Shown here piece after piece: positions 1 to 8,491 of a stretch of 64,000 nt of DNA; positions within the stretch are counted from its first letter, which is position 1; every line of letters begins with the position of its first letter. Source of the DNA: Catalimonadaceae bacterium JC749 (lineage in GTDB: Bacteria; Bacteroidota; Bacteroidia; Cytophagales; Cyclobacteriaceae); contig JAJNNC010000001.1 in the NCBI GenBank assembly GCA_021730635.1, forward strand, positions 124,001 to 188,000. Reading direction: 5' to 3'. Below the pieces are notes generated by a model. The model worked only from the letters and a program-made list of their open reading frames with translations, ran no database searches and had not been told where the DNA came from. Made by a program: the position numbers and the translations under genes.

Positions 1-63
1 AGGCCTTTTTACTGGATTCTCATTGTGCTGTTTTTGGCATTGTCGTTATTGCTAAGCCTGTAA
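1..63 (+). CDS. 3' end of a membrane protein (partial)
   Basis: An open frame enters from the left edge and stops at TAA 61-63. The 20 visible residues begin RPFYWILIVLFLALSLLL and form one hydrophobic helix, so this is probably the C-terminal membrane segment of a protein whose body lies outside the window. Nothing about its function can be read from this fragment. Confidence 0.5.
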   Translation, partial: RPFYWILIVLFLALSLLLSL

Positions 64-301
64 GTGCATCAGCATTCAATGGCGGTAATATGGGCTTTAC
101 AGCCATCTCACACCGCTTTTAATAGTAAGGCTGATCAGCTGAAAGGGCTTTTCGTCAGCCGGTTCTGAAGGATCGTCATTCTTTGCCATAATACCTCATA
201 CCCAACATATCGGCATGTATTCATAACAGGTTCGGAAGTTATACCCGTTGCGTTAGGAGGTTTCTTCCGAACCGGTTGTAACTGCAGGCAATATATCAGA
301 G

Positions 302-330
302 AGATTCCTGCCTGCGCAGGAATGACGGTT
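302..330. repeat. REP-like palindromic repeat
   Basis: The core CCTGCCTGCGCAGG is nearly self-complementary, and ATTCC and GGAAT flank it. Read on the minus strand it encodes VIPAQAGIS, the usual chance translation of a short palindromic repeat family scattered through many bacterial genomes. It lies next to the GGTTCGGAA hairpins in gene-free DNA. Confidence 0.55.
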
Positions 331-353
331 GAAATGAGATATGACATAAACCT

Positions 354-376
354 GGTTCGGAAATAACTTCCGAACC
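354..376. repeat. GGTTCGGAA hairpin
   Basis: Perfect inverted repeat: GGTTCGGAA at 354-362, loop ATAAC, TTCCGAACC at 368-376. Separate copies of the same arms occur at 230-243 and 271-280, and a diverged hairpin of the same type lies at 6421-6445. This suggests a dispersed repeat family rather than a terminator. Confidence 0.6.
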
Positions 377-862
377 CTATAGAATTTCAGACCCTGCATT
401 GCCATATGCTATTCAGGTAATAAGAAAACACTAGCAGTCGATGGTGAAATTTACAGAAAAAATATGATGCTGCCAGCGTTTTATCAGACTACGAACCTAT
501 TTCTTTGCATAAAATCATTATGTGATTTTATTAGAAACTAAGCACCCTTTTCTCTCAATTTACGGGTAATTTGACACTTTTTCCACAAGTTATCCTACCT
601 ATTCAGAGAATATATGATTACTGCCGTTATTTATTATAAGAACTATATGCATACATACTGCGAAAAATAAGGTTACGTCTCCCATGAAATCAAGCTACAG
701 AAAGCACCTCAGTAGCGCTTTCAACAAACCTGCCCTCACTGCACCCGTCTGCACCCTTTTCTACTGTTTCTCTTGCATAAGCCTGCATCCTGCCCTTTCC
801 CGGCTGTCCCGGTTTTGCTTCGTTGCTATCAGAAAATTATTAACCATTAAACGCAAAAGCAT

Positions 863-1564
863 ATGCTGCAATACTCTTTAGTAAATAACCCGCTTACGCC
901 CAATCCTACCGATTTAAGGGCTATCATTCAGCAATACAAAAGAAAAAAGATAGCAGATATTGTCAAGCAGCTCACGGTGCCGGGTTCTATTCTGAAAGAA
1001 ACAGAATGTGAGGCTGTCATCAAACGCTTCTTACAGATCATCGCAGATAACCTGCAGGAAGGGATAGGCCTCGATTCTGAGTTCCTGATCATCTCGCAAA
1101 CCATCAGCGGTGTCTTTAATCACGAAAACGATCCCTTTGACCGCAGCCGTCATCAGGTCAATATGACGGTTAGACCCGGTGCTGCTTTTCAGCAGGCACT
1201 GGATCAGGCGAAGCCTATCAAAACGGATAACCATATACCTACGCCTGCCATTAAATCTGTTTTTGATGTGAAGACCAAAAGCAATGAGCAGCTCACGGCC
1301 GACCGTATGTTTGACATTTATGGCAGCCAGCTCAAGATAGAAAATGCAGAAGACCCGGCGCAGGGCGTATTCCTGGTGAGCACCCAGAAAGAAAAAGAAG
1401 TAAAGGTAGAATATATTCACCACAACGGCTACCGGAAGTTACAGGTAGAGCTTCCGGCGGGTTTGAAGACCGGCGAGAAGTACCGTTTGGAAATACGCAC
1501 CACCGTGAATGGCGGCAAAGAAATACGCACAGGCAGTTACCACAAAGTATTGTCTGTGGCATAA
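863..1564 (+). CDS. HU-like DNA-binding protein with DUF4469 domain
   Basis: This 233-residue protein resembles the Bacteroidota family with an N-terminal IHF/HU-like fold (about residues 1-120, from MLQYSLVNNPLTPNPTDLRA) and a C-terminal Ig-like DUF4469 domain (about 130-233). The C-terminal part holds the GVFLVSTQKEKEVKVEYI and ELPAGLKTGEKYRLEIRT strands typical of DUF4469. Family knowledge suggests a nucleoid-associated or DNA-bending role, but the physiological function is unknown. ATG 863 is preferred because the family begins this way; a longer frame upstream (684-881) is out of phase and looks spurious. The gene stands alone, with a strong terminator 23 bp past its stop. Confidence 0.8.
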   Translation: MLQYSLVNNPLTPNPTDLRAIIQQYKRKKIADIVKQLTVPGSILKETECEAVIKRFLQIIADNLQEGIGLDSEFLIISQTISGVFNHENDPFDRSRHQVNMTVRPGAAFQQALDQAKPIKTDNHIPTPAIKSVFDVKTKSNEQLTADRMFDIYGSQLKIENAEDPAQGVFLVSTQKEKEVKVEYIHHNGYRKLQVELPAGLKTGEKYRLEIRTTVNGGKEIRTGSYHKVLSVA

Positions 1565-1586
1565 GACTTCTTTTTTACGTGCCAGG

Positions 1587-1619
1587 AAACCTTTGGGTCA
1601 AAAGCTCAAAGGTTTTTTT
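1587..1619 (+). terminator. Rho-independent terminator after the HU-like gene
   Basis: Stem AAACCTTTG (1587-1595), 11-base loop, CAAAGGTTT (1607-1615), continuing into a run of seven T. It lies 23 bp after the stop codon of the DUF4469 gene. Confidence 0.85.
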
Positions 1620-2008
1620 GTGCCCTCTCCCACCCGTCTATCACAGGCTGTATCCTTTGTAAGCTCCTGACAGTATGCTATCCATCTCCTTCCTGGCATA
1701 CAGGGAAACCCCTTCCTTGCATACTATCTACTGCCTAATCATTACGCTAGTAAGAGGCTGTACTGCATACAGACCAAGCCTTAGGTTGCAGGCAAGGCAA
1801 CCCTTTCCCTGTATACAGACCTCTTCCGGTAGAGGAGCATGGACTATTTTATTATGTCAAGCGGGGGAGAGAACCCCTGAAGCAAGTGCCGTGGGTTTGA
1901 GCAATAACTAATATTTAGCAAGCCATTTTCTGAATAACCACAGCTTATTTCATCAAAATTTGATACCTTTTACAACAGAAAAGATACTACAGCAACCTAT
2001 TCGACCCT
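1620..2008. other. Intergenic region before the ROCO-TIR gene
   Basis: I see no credible gene here. The region carries a near-perfect inverted pair, GCATACAGGGAAA at 1696-1708 and TTTCCCTGTATAC at 1804-1816 (12 of 13 positions), and two further ATACAGACC copies near 1771 and 1813. The last 100 bases are AT-rich and probably contain the promoter of the gene at 2009. Confidence 0.45.
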
Positions 2009-5000
2009 ATGAGTACGCCTGCTCTAGAACTTATACGAAAAGCCAAAGAAACCCAAGCTGCATTCTTAGATTTAGGCAATTGTGGTTTGAGAGAACTGCC
2101 TGAAGAACTCTTTACATTAACAGCGCTGGAAGGTCTGAGTCTGAGTGATACTTACTATGATTTTTATAATAGAGAATGGATCGATTCGTCAAATAATGAA
2201 TCCCACAACCAGCTGAACAGCAAACAACTTGAACCTCTGGGAAAACTGAAAAAGTTAAAACAGTTACATCTGAGAGGGGTATTGCAAGACACATCGGAGA
2301 ACGCTACCATTATATTTCTTGACAATCTGCCTAATTTACAAATTCTGGACTTGGGTGGCAATGATTTAACAGAGGTTTACCTTCCTGAAACACTGAGCCA
2401 ATTACAATACCTGTACCTGAGCAGGAACAAGCTAACAAAGATTTTCCTTCCTGAAACACTTGGTCAGTTACAATACCTGTATATAAAAGGAAACAAACTG
2501 ACAGTCCTTACACTGCCCGAAGGACTTAGTCACCTGCAATATCTGGCTGTGAGCCAGAACTTTCTAACAGAGATGAGAGTGCCGGAAGGGCTCACCCGGT
2601 TGCAGCACCTGGATGTGAGTGACAATCAATTGAAAGAAATTTCTTTTCCTGAAAACCTTGACAAGCTAAAACGACTAAATCTCAGCAGGAATCAATTGGA
2701 AAAGATTGTTTTACCCCAAACGCTCAACAAGCTAAAACGCTTGAACCTGGAAGGTAATCGTTTGAGAAAGGTCGCTTTGCCCGACAAGCTGAGCCATTTG
2801 CAATACTTGTATCTAAGCCGAAATCTACTCACAGAAATTAATATCCCTGCAGAACTCAACGAACTGCAACATTTATACTTGAGTGATAACCAATTAACAG
2901 AGATTACGCTGCCAGAAGGATTAAACCATTTGCTTCACTTGTATCTGAGCAATAATCAACTAACAAAAGTATCTTTCGCTACTCCGCTCAATCAGTTGCA
3001 ATACCTCTATCTAAGAGCAAACCGACTGACAACCATTGCTTTGCCTAAAAACCTCAACCAGTTGCAATACCTGGACGTCAGTGATAATCAACTAACAAAC
3101 CTTACATTGCCTAACGGGCTCAGTCAGTTACAGCATTTGTTTCTGAATGGGAATAAACTCAGAGAGCTTACCTTGCCCAAGGGGTTGCACAAACTGCAAA
3201 GATTGTATGTAAGCGGAAACCAAATCACGACAATAGCTCCTACCATTGCCCTTTTACAGCGCTTGCAACATTTGGTTCTGGACAATAACCCATTGAAAGA
3301 ACCTCCTTTGGAAATTTGCCAGGGTGGTATTGGTACCATCCGTTCCTGGTTTCTTTCTCAGGGGAAAATCAAGCAAACTCCAGATGGTCAATGGATATTG
3401 GCAGAAACAGAAGCTGAAGTAGACATGATGCCATTGTATGAGGCCAAAATTGTACTGGTAGGCAATGGAGAGGTCGGTAAAACGTCTATTGCGCTTAAAT
3501 TACAGGATCTTTATGCCCCTTTGCCCAAACCTGAAGAGCGCACCCACGGACTGGCCGTCTATCGCATGAAGAAAGATATAAAACCTGTTAAAGAGCATAC
3601 AGAAACCATCACGTTCACTTTTAATATCTGGGATTTTGGAGGGCAAGGCAAGTTCCGGGCTGTGCAACAGTTCTTTTGCAGTCGTACTTCTTTGTATTTA
3701 TATGTGACCTCTCCAGATGAAAATGATCATAATCGAGGAGATATTTACCAGGGTTTTGACTACTGGCTTAATATGGTGCGAGCCTTTAGCTTTGATATAG
3801 AACATAGGCTGTCGAGCCCGGTCATTCACGTTCACAACAAAAAAGATCTGAAGGTACAGCCTATTGATGAAGCCACTATTCATAATTACTACCCACAGAT
3901 TCATCCGGAAACCATTCGGATAAGTTGTAAAACGTTGGAAGGGCTGGACCAGCTGGAAAGAACTATAGAAATGATTTTACCCCAGGTCAGCTATGACATA
4001 TTCACCCGCAGATACAGTCCGGCCTGGCTGGCCGTTAAAGAAACCCTGGAAGAAAAGGCAAAAGAAACCACCTATATGGCTTACCAGGCATATCTGACAC
4101 TGGCACAAGATAAAGGCCTTACTCAGTTTGAAGCCGAACATTGGCTGGATACGCTGGATCGGATCGGAACGGTGATTCATTTTGGTAAGATAGAAGCCTT
4201 GAAAGACCTGATCGTTTTACAAGCCGAATGGGTCAAGGAGGCTGCCTATGCCATTTTGCAGTCAGAAAAAGTCATCAGAAATTATGGTAGCTTCAACGAA
4301 CTGGACTTTCCGAATATCTGGCAGAAGTTTAAACAAGAAGAATATGCCCAGCTCATCGCCCTGATGCTGGCTTTTGAATTGTGTTATCAGATCAAAGATC
4401 CTTTTGGCAGACCCCTTTATCTGATGCCTGCTTTATTTCCGGAAACCCCTCCGGCCTACCAATTCGAAGAACTGATGGGTAAACTTTCTACTGTTTATCA
4501 GGTACGGTTGACCTTCCAGCCTTTTTATCCGGCAGGCTTACTGCACCGGCTGATGGTGAGAAAAAATGATTGGGTGCATCAGTGGTACCGATGGAGGCAA
4601 GGCGTGATCGTTCACCATAAGGGTACCTACGCAGAGGTAATCGAAAACTGGCAGGAAAAGCTGCTGGAGGTAAAGATCGTGGGCGATCAACCAAAAGCTT
4701 TTTTCCACCTATTACAACAGGAAATCACCGACATTCTTGATGACTTTAAACACACCAAAATGATCGCTCAACTGGATACCACTGTAAAGGGTTATTATCA
4801 AGATAAGTGGAGAAATATGGCAGACCTACAGGCATTTAAGGTTGACTTCTGGAAAGCCGCTGATGCCACGGCCATGCCTGATGGCAAACCGGAAATGAAA
4901 GTATTTATCTCCTATGCACATGCTCATGATGACTATTACAAAGCCTTTTATGATAATTTTAAAAGCTATACTAAAAATCTACCCTTTGTCCGACTCAACA

Positions 5001-5446
5001 TCTTCACAGATGAGCGCATTGCACTGGGTAGTGACTGGCATAAGAAAATTCAGCAAGAAGCTGCTGCCTGTGATGTTGCCATTTTGCTGGTCAGCGATCA
5101 TTTCATGACCTCCGACTATATCAAAGAACATGAGGTAACTGTCTTAATAGAACGTATACAGGCAGAAGGAGTATTGGTAGTCCCTATCTACTTTTATCCC
5201 TGTCGCTTCTATGACTGGGAGGTTTTTAAAAAGACTCAGTTTTTCAAGCCCAAAGGGGCTGATTATGGCCGACCCGACAGAGACAAAAAAAACAGATTCT
5301 GCTATGCGGATCTAGTTGAGTTTGATTACAAGGATGGCATTCCTATACTGATGCCCAATCCTGCCCGTGGAGATTATATGATGGATTTTATAGATAAACT
5401 AGAACCCGAACTCAAAAGGCTGATAGCAACAAGGAAGAATACCTAA
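2009..5446 (+). CDS. LRR-Roc-COR-TIR protein (ROCO GTPase with TIR effector domain)
   Basis: This is a 1145-residue soluble multidomain protein. An LRR entry (residues 15-120) is followed by 13 almost regular 22-residue leucine-rich repeats (about 125-410) of the form LPEGLxxLxxLxLSxNQLTxI. The Roc GTPase follows, with P-loop GNGEVGKT (485-492), Walker B/G3 WDFGGQ (541-546) and G4 NKKD (610-613). A COR region covers about 660-920, and a TIR domain starts with KVFISYAHAHDD at 964 and keeps a conserved glutamate in SDYIKEHEV. ROCO proteins are dimeric GTPases with LRR sensors. Bacterial TIR domains often consume NAD+ or make signalling nucleotides, commonly in antiphage defence. A sensor, switch and effector arrangement is inferred, but the ligand is unknown. 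A DUF5995 gene follows 143 bp later on the same strand. There is no signal peptide. Confidence 0.9.
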   Translation: MSTPALELIRKAKETQAAFLDLGNCGLRELPEELFTLTALEGLSLSDTYYDFYNREWIDSSNNESHNQLNSKQLEPLGKLKKLKQLHLRGVLQDTSENATIIFLDNLPNLQILDLGGNDLTEVYLPETLSQLQYLYLSRNKLTKIFLPETLGQLQYLYIKGNKLTVLTLPEGLSHLQYLAVSQNFLTEMRVPEGLTRLQHLDVSDNQLKEISFPENLDKLKRLNLSRNQLEKIVLPQTLNKLKRLNLEGNRLRKVALPDKLSHLQYLYLSRNLLTEINIPAELNELQHLYLSDNQLTEITLPEGLNHLLHLYLSNNQLTKVSFATPLNQLQYLYLRANRLTTIALPKNLNQLQYLDVSDNQLTNLTLPNGLSQLQHLFLNGNKLRELTLPKGLHKLQRLYVSGNQITTIAPTIALLQRLQHLVLDNNPLKEPPLEICQGGIGTIRSWFLSQGKIKQTPDGQWILAETEAEVDMMPLYEAKIVLVGNGEVGKTSIALKLQDLYAPLPKPEERTHGLAVYRMKKDIKPVKEHTETITFTFNIWDFGGQGKFRAVQQFFCSRTSLYLYVTSPDENDHNRGDIYQGFDYWLNMVRAFSFDIEHRLSSPVIHVHNKKDLKVQPIDEATIHNYYPQIHPETIRISCKTLEGLDQLERTIEMILPQVSYDIFTRRYSPAWLAVKETLEEKAKETTYMAYQAYLTLAQDKGLTQFEAEHWLDTLDRIGTVIHFGKIEALKDLIVLQAEWVKEAAYAILQSEKVIRNYGSFNELDFPNIWQKFKQEEYAQLIALMLAFELCYQIKDPFGRPLYLMPALFPETPPAYQFEELMGKLSTVYQVRLTFQPFYPAGLLHRLMVRKNDWVHQWYRWRQGVIVHHKGTYAEVIENWQEKLLEVKIVGDQPKAFFHLLQQEITDILDDFKHTKMIAQLDTTVKGYYQDKWRNMADLQAFKVDFWKAADATAMPDGKPEMKVFISYAHAHDDYYKAFYDNFKSYTKNLPFVRLNIFTDERIALGSDWHKKIQQEAAACDVAILLVSDHFMTSDYIKEHEVTVLIERIQAEGVLVVPIYFYPCRFYDWEVFKKTQFFKPKGADYGRPDRDKKNRFCYADLVEFDYKDGIPILMPNPARGDYMMDFIDKLEPELKRLIATRKNT
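2381..3238 (+). repeat. 66-bp tandem repeats coding for 22-residue LRRs
   Basis: Thirteen consecutive 66-bp units lie in frame within the ROCO-TIR gene. Phrases such as TTGCAATACCTGTATCTGAG and GATAATCAACTAACA recur with few changes, so the units are similar in DNA as well as protein. This suggests fairly recent expansion or gene conversion. Confidence 0.75.
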
Positions 5447-5589
5447 TTATTTCTAGTTCATAGTTACTTCCAAACTATATATTACGAAGATAGTCTGGGA
5501 TCACGTTATGGCGGCACAATTGCTTATTTCTTCTTATATTATCCTATAGATTTAGCTGCCTCTGGGCAGAGGCATAGAGAAAACAGACC

Positions 5590-6396
5590 GTGTCCATTGA
5601 TGATCCTACCCTACAAGCCATTGCGCAAGTCAAACAACTTGCCGAGCTGCTGTATCCTTACCATCGCCAGTATGAGCGCCAGCAGGATGAAAGGGCCGTG
5701 TTTGCCTATGTCTATCACGATATCACACTGGATCTGATCCAAAAGCTGGAAGATCCTGCGTCCGGCTTTGAAGACCCGGTCTGGGTAGCCAAACTGGCCT
5801 GTGCTTTTGGCAAAGCCTATATGGCAGCTATGGATGCCCTGGATGCCTGGCTCCTCCAGCATCCGGAGCTGAATGAAGCGACGCCCTGGGATACCCTCTA
5901 TGAGACGGTGCCCAGACCTTGGGCCGATGTGTTCCGGGCTTCCTGCCGCGAACAGTCGTATGTGCTGGAAGATCTGATTTATGCCATGATGGCCCACATC
6001 AGCTACGACTTACCGCATGCCTTGCTGAAGGTACAACCGGACAATCATCGTCTGGCAGATTTTCACCTGATGAATGAAGTGCTGGCCAACCGTACTGAAC
6101 AGATACAAGACCAGGTAGCAGACCGCTATGATCTTTTTCTGATTCGCCTCGACAAGCTGGCCGGTTCGTTCGATGAGTTCTTTACCAACTATGGCATCCG
6201 GGCTTCCCGTTCGGTGGCCTGGTACAATGCCATGCGGCTCAGTACGGAAAATTGTCGCCAGCAGGCAGAAGCCTCCATCCAGCGGAGTACCTTTCTGTTT
6301 ATACAGTCGGTACGTCATCCGAAGGAGTGGTGGCTACGACTGACTGTCCGATTCTTCCGGTTTATCATTCCCAGGCGTAGGAAGTGGCCTGGATAG
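5590..6396 (+). CDS. DUF5995 family protein
   Basis: This 268-residue protein is mainly helical, with no signal peptide. The stretch around FGKAYMAAMDALDAW, followed by EDLIYAMMAHISYDLPHALL and an HLMNEVL segment, matches my memory of DUF5995, a family of unknown function. The C-terminus ends in a basic, aromatic tail (RFFRFIIPRRRK). The start is GTG at 5590, the only start codon between the in-frame stop at 5575 and the conserved region. It lies 143 bp after the ROCO-TIR gene on the same strand with no terminator visible between them, so co-transcription is possible but unproven. Whether it acts with the TIR protein is inference. Confidence 0.65.
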   Translation: MSIDDPTLQAIAQVKQLAELLYPYHRQYERQQDERAVFAYVYHDITLDLIQKLEDPASGFEDPVWVAKLACAFGKAYMAAMDALDAWLLQHPELNEATPWDTLYETVPRPWADVFRASCREQSYVLEDLIYAMMAHISYDLPHALLKVQPDNHRLADFHLMNEVLANRTEQIQDQVADRYDLFLIRLDKLAGSFDEFFTNYGIRASRSVAWYNAMRLSTENCRQQAEASIQRSTFLFIQSVRHPKEWWLRLTVRFFRFIIPRRRKWPG

Positions 6397-6420
6397 GTTG
6401 TATTGTTTGGAATAGAGTAG

Positions 6421-6445
6421 TAGTCCGGAAGTAACTTCTGGACTA
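6421..6445. repeat. TAGTCCGGAAG hairpin
   Basis: TAGTCCGGAAG (6421-6431), loop TAA, CTTCTGGACTA (6435-6445); the arms pair except for one G-T wobble. A further half copy, TAACTTCCGAGCC, follows at about 6461-6473. The arms resemble the GGTTCGGAA hairpin at 354-376 on the other side of the ROCO-TIR region. Confidence 0.55.
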
Positions 6446-6494
6446 GTTTCTATTCAGATATAACTTCCGAGCCTTTTACGAAGTCACACCAAGA

Positions 6495-6530
6495 TTAACT
6501 TTTCTTTTGCTCGACCAAAAGAAAAGTTAG
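6495..6530. repeat. Perfect 13-bp inverted repeat of a dispersed element
   Basis: AACTTTTCTTTTG (6497-6509), loop CTCGAC, CAAAAGAAAAGTT (6516-6528); the flanks add one T-A pair and one T-G wobble. The following AAAAGAAAAAGGCGTCATCC also resembles a recurrent Bacteroidota intergenic element. No T run follows on the minus strand, so this is a poor terminator for pstB. Confidence 0.55.
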
Positions 6531-6810
6531 AAAAGAAAAAGGCGTCATCCAGCGTGGAGCGCAAAAAAGCCATCCTTTTGCCCGTCGTGGAACGATACTT
6601 TCACACTAGCCTACCCGTTCCAGGGCTTCTCAGCCACACAACCCACAGGATGGCCGCACATTTTGTGAACGCAACCCACAATACTTGTTAACTAAGTACT
6701 GAGGTATTTCTCTGACGTTTGAGTTAAAAGGAGCGAACTTCATACAAACCTAACACAAGGAATTAAGCGATATTATTTGAGGAAAAAAGAGAATGAACAT
6801 ACAAAGACTA

Positions 6811-7623
6811 TTAATGTCCTACGAGGAGGTATTCCTGTAAGGTTCTGGTTTTAGGATGCGTGAAGACTTCATCGGCCGGGCCTTGCTCGATCACCTCTCC
6901 GAAATACATGAACACCACATAATCGGCCAGACGTTTGGCCTGCCGCAACATGTGGGTCACCAGAATAATGGAATAATCTTTTTTCAGCTCTTCAAACTGC
7001 TCTTCTATCTTGCGGCTGGAAATTGGATCCAGAGCGGAAGTAGGCTCGTCGGCCAGAATCATCTCCGGATTGACGGCCAGTCCGCGTGCCAGACACAAGC
7101 GTTGCTGCTGACCGATAGACAGGCGGGAAGCCGGCGACTTCAGTCTGTCTTTTACCTCGTCCCACAAAGCGACCTGCTTTAAATGATACTCCACCTTTCC
7201 GGCAATTTCTGTCTTGTTATATACACCCTGTATCCGCAGCCCAAAAGCGATATTGTCAAAGATACTCATGGGCAGCGGAAAAGGCCGTTGGGAGAGCAGC
7301 CCCATCTTCTGCCGGAGCCGGGCCAGGTCTGCATTTTTGGTAGCCAGAATATCCTGCTCGCCCAGACGGATACTGCCTGTCACCCGCATGCCCGCGTGCA
7401 GGTCGGTCAGGCGGTTGAGCGATTTCAACAGGGTGGTTTTACCGCAACCGGAAGGCCCCAGAAAGACGGTAATGCCTTTAGACGGTATAGAAAGATTTAC
7501 ATTTTTAAGAATATGCGACTGTTCGTGGTACACATTGAGTTGCTCAATTTTCAGCGCATGTTTACTGAAATTATACTCCGTCTTTACAGGGGTAGACTGT
7601 GCATTATTTATGATAGTATTCAT
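6811..7623 (-). CDS. pstB: Phosphate-type ABC transporter ATP-binding protein PstB
   Basis: The cytoplasmic ATPase of a Pst-type importer, 270 residues. Walker A GPSGCGKTT lies at residues 56-64, and the ABC signature LSIGQQQRLCLARGLA and Walker B ILADEPTSALDP follow in the expected order. It starts 2 bp after the pstA stop and is the last gene of the DUF2490-pstS-pstC-pstA-pstB series. No phoU follows, which is unusual for a true phosphate operon. The substrate is therefore assigned by homology only. Confidence 0.92.
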   Translation of the reverse strand: MNTIINNAQSTPVKTEYNFSKHALKIEQLNVYHEQSHILKNVNLSIPSKGITVFLGPSGCGKTTLLKSLNRLTDLHAGMRVTGSIRLGEQDILATKNADLARLRQKMGLLSQRPFPLPMSIFDNIAFGLRIQGVYNKTEIAGKVEYHLKQVALWDEVKDRLKSPASRLSIGQQQRLCLARGLAVNPEMILADEPTSALDPISSRKIEEQFEELKKDYSIILVTHMLRQAKRLADYVVFMYFGEVIEQGPADEVFTHPKTRTLQEYLLVGH

Positions 7624-7625
7624 CG

Positions 7626-8480
7626 TTATATCGTATTTTTAGAGAGTTTAGAAGAAATATATCGGGAAATGATACTGATCAGCAAAATCAGGACGGTCAG
7701 TATCACAGCGGCGGCATAAGCCCGTGCCTGTACTTCCGGTATGGGTGACCCCAACTGGAAGAAAATAGCCAAGGGTAAGGTAGCTGCCGGATCTGCCAGC
7801 CTTTCCGGAATATAATCCGTATAGCCAGCGGTGAATAAGACGGCGGCGGTGTCGCCTACCCCTTTGCCGAATCCTAGCAGAAAGGCTGTGGCAATACCAG
7901 GCAGTGCCTGCCGGAAAAAGATGACAAAAGCTGTTTCATAGCGGGTAGCCCCCAAAGAATAAGAAGCTTCCAGCAACCCCAACGGTATACTGCGGATGAC
8001 CTCATCCATCGCCCGTATCATGATGGGGGTAATGAGAAAAGCGATGGTAAGGGTACCCACCAGCAGGGAAGCCTGCAGGCCCAGCGCCAACATCAGCGTA
8101 AAGCCAAAAGCGCCATAGACGATAGGCGGTACGCCCCAGAGAATATCCAGAATAAAGCGGATGGTGTTTTTCCAATGGCCATATTTTACCAAGGCAATGT
8201 TGATAAACAGGGCGACCGGCAGGCTGATCACAAATGATATCAGAGAGGCACCCACAGAAAGATACACTGTGCCGACAATCGCATTGAGGATACCCCCCTC
8301 CTTACCAAAATAAAAACCACCTTTGGGCACCTGTGTAATCATATCCCATGACAGGGCAGGAACCCCTTTTTTCAGTATTTCATAGATGATAAAGAACAGA
8401 ATAGCCATGATGCTGTAGGTGAAAAACCCCATCAGGTATTTAAAAAACTGCTCTTCCCATATTTTTCTCTTCAGGTTCAT
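7626..8480 (-). CDS. pstA: Phosphate-type ABC transporter permease PstA
   Basis: An inner-membrane permease of 284 residues with about six hydrophobic segments. It has the binding-protein-dependent transport motif region around EASYSLGATRYETAFVIFFRQALPGI (EAA loop), which contacts PstB. The length matches PstA proteins. It lies 11 bp after pstC and 2 bp before pstB, so translation is probably coupled. It pairs with PstC to form the channel for the oxyanion delivered by the lipoprotein PstS. Confidence 0.92.
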   Translation of the reverse strand: MNLKRKIWEEQFFKYLMGFFTYSIMAILFFIIYEILKKGVPALSWDMITQVPKGGFYFGKEGGILNAIVGTVYLSVGASLISFVISLPVALFINIALVKYGHWKNTIRFILDILWGVPPIVYGAFGFTLMLALGLQASLLVGTLTIAFLITPIMIRAMDEVIRSIPLGLLEASYSLGATRYETAFVIFFRQALPGIATAFLLGFGKGVGDTAAVLFTAGYTDYIPERLADPAATLPLAIFFQLGSPIPEVQARAYAAAVILTVLILLISIISRYISSKLSKNTI

Positions 8481-8491
8481 AGTAATGTCTG

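Larger units (their letters stand above)
64..862. other. Gene-free stretch rich in short inverted repeats
   Basis: I see no credible gene in these 800 bases. The small frames on either strand have biased composition and no family resemblance. The stretch holds copies of a GGTTCGGAAGTTAT / CTTCCGAACC motif (230-243, 271-280, 354-376) and a REP-like palindrome at about 302-330. It ends with the presumed promoter of the HU-like gene. Confidence 0.6.
6397..6810. other. Gene-free stretch with two hairpin repeats
   Basis: I see no gene between the convergent DUF5995 and pstB genes. The stretch holds hairpins at 6421-6445 and 6495-6530, and a G/C-rich segment (6538-6680) resembling a repeat seen in other Bacteroidota genomes (GGCGTCATCCAGCG). 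No clear terminator for pstB is visible. Confidence 0.5.

Noticed and set aside
135-347. 70-codon minus-strand frame with VIPAQAGIS
   Set aside because: This phrase is the usual translation of a REP-like palindrome, not a gene.
576-592. TTTTTCCACAAGTTATCC resembling a DnaA box
   Set aside because: One imperfect match with no cluster of boxes, no AT-rich unwinding element and no dnaA or dnaN nearby; not an origin.
684-881. 65-codon frame overlapping the start of the HU-like gene
   Set aside because: Serine/cysteine-rich with no family pattern, and it overlaps the better-supported ATG at 863.
1675-1911. 78-codon frame before the ROCO-TIR gene
   Set aside because: It runs across inverted repeats and has no conserved features.
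6495-6530. Strong hairpin as a pstB terminator
   Set aside because: No T run follows on the minus strand and it lies about 280 bp past the stop; a dispersed repeat is more likely.
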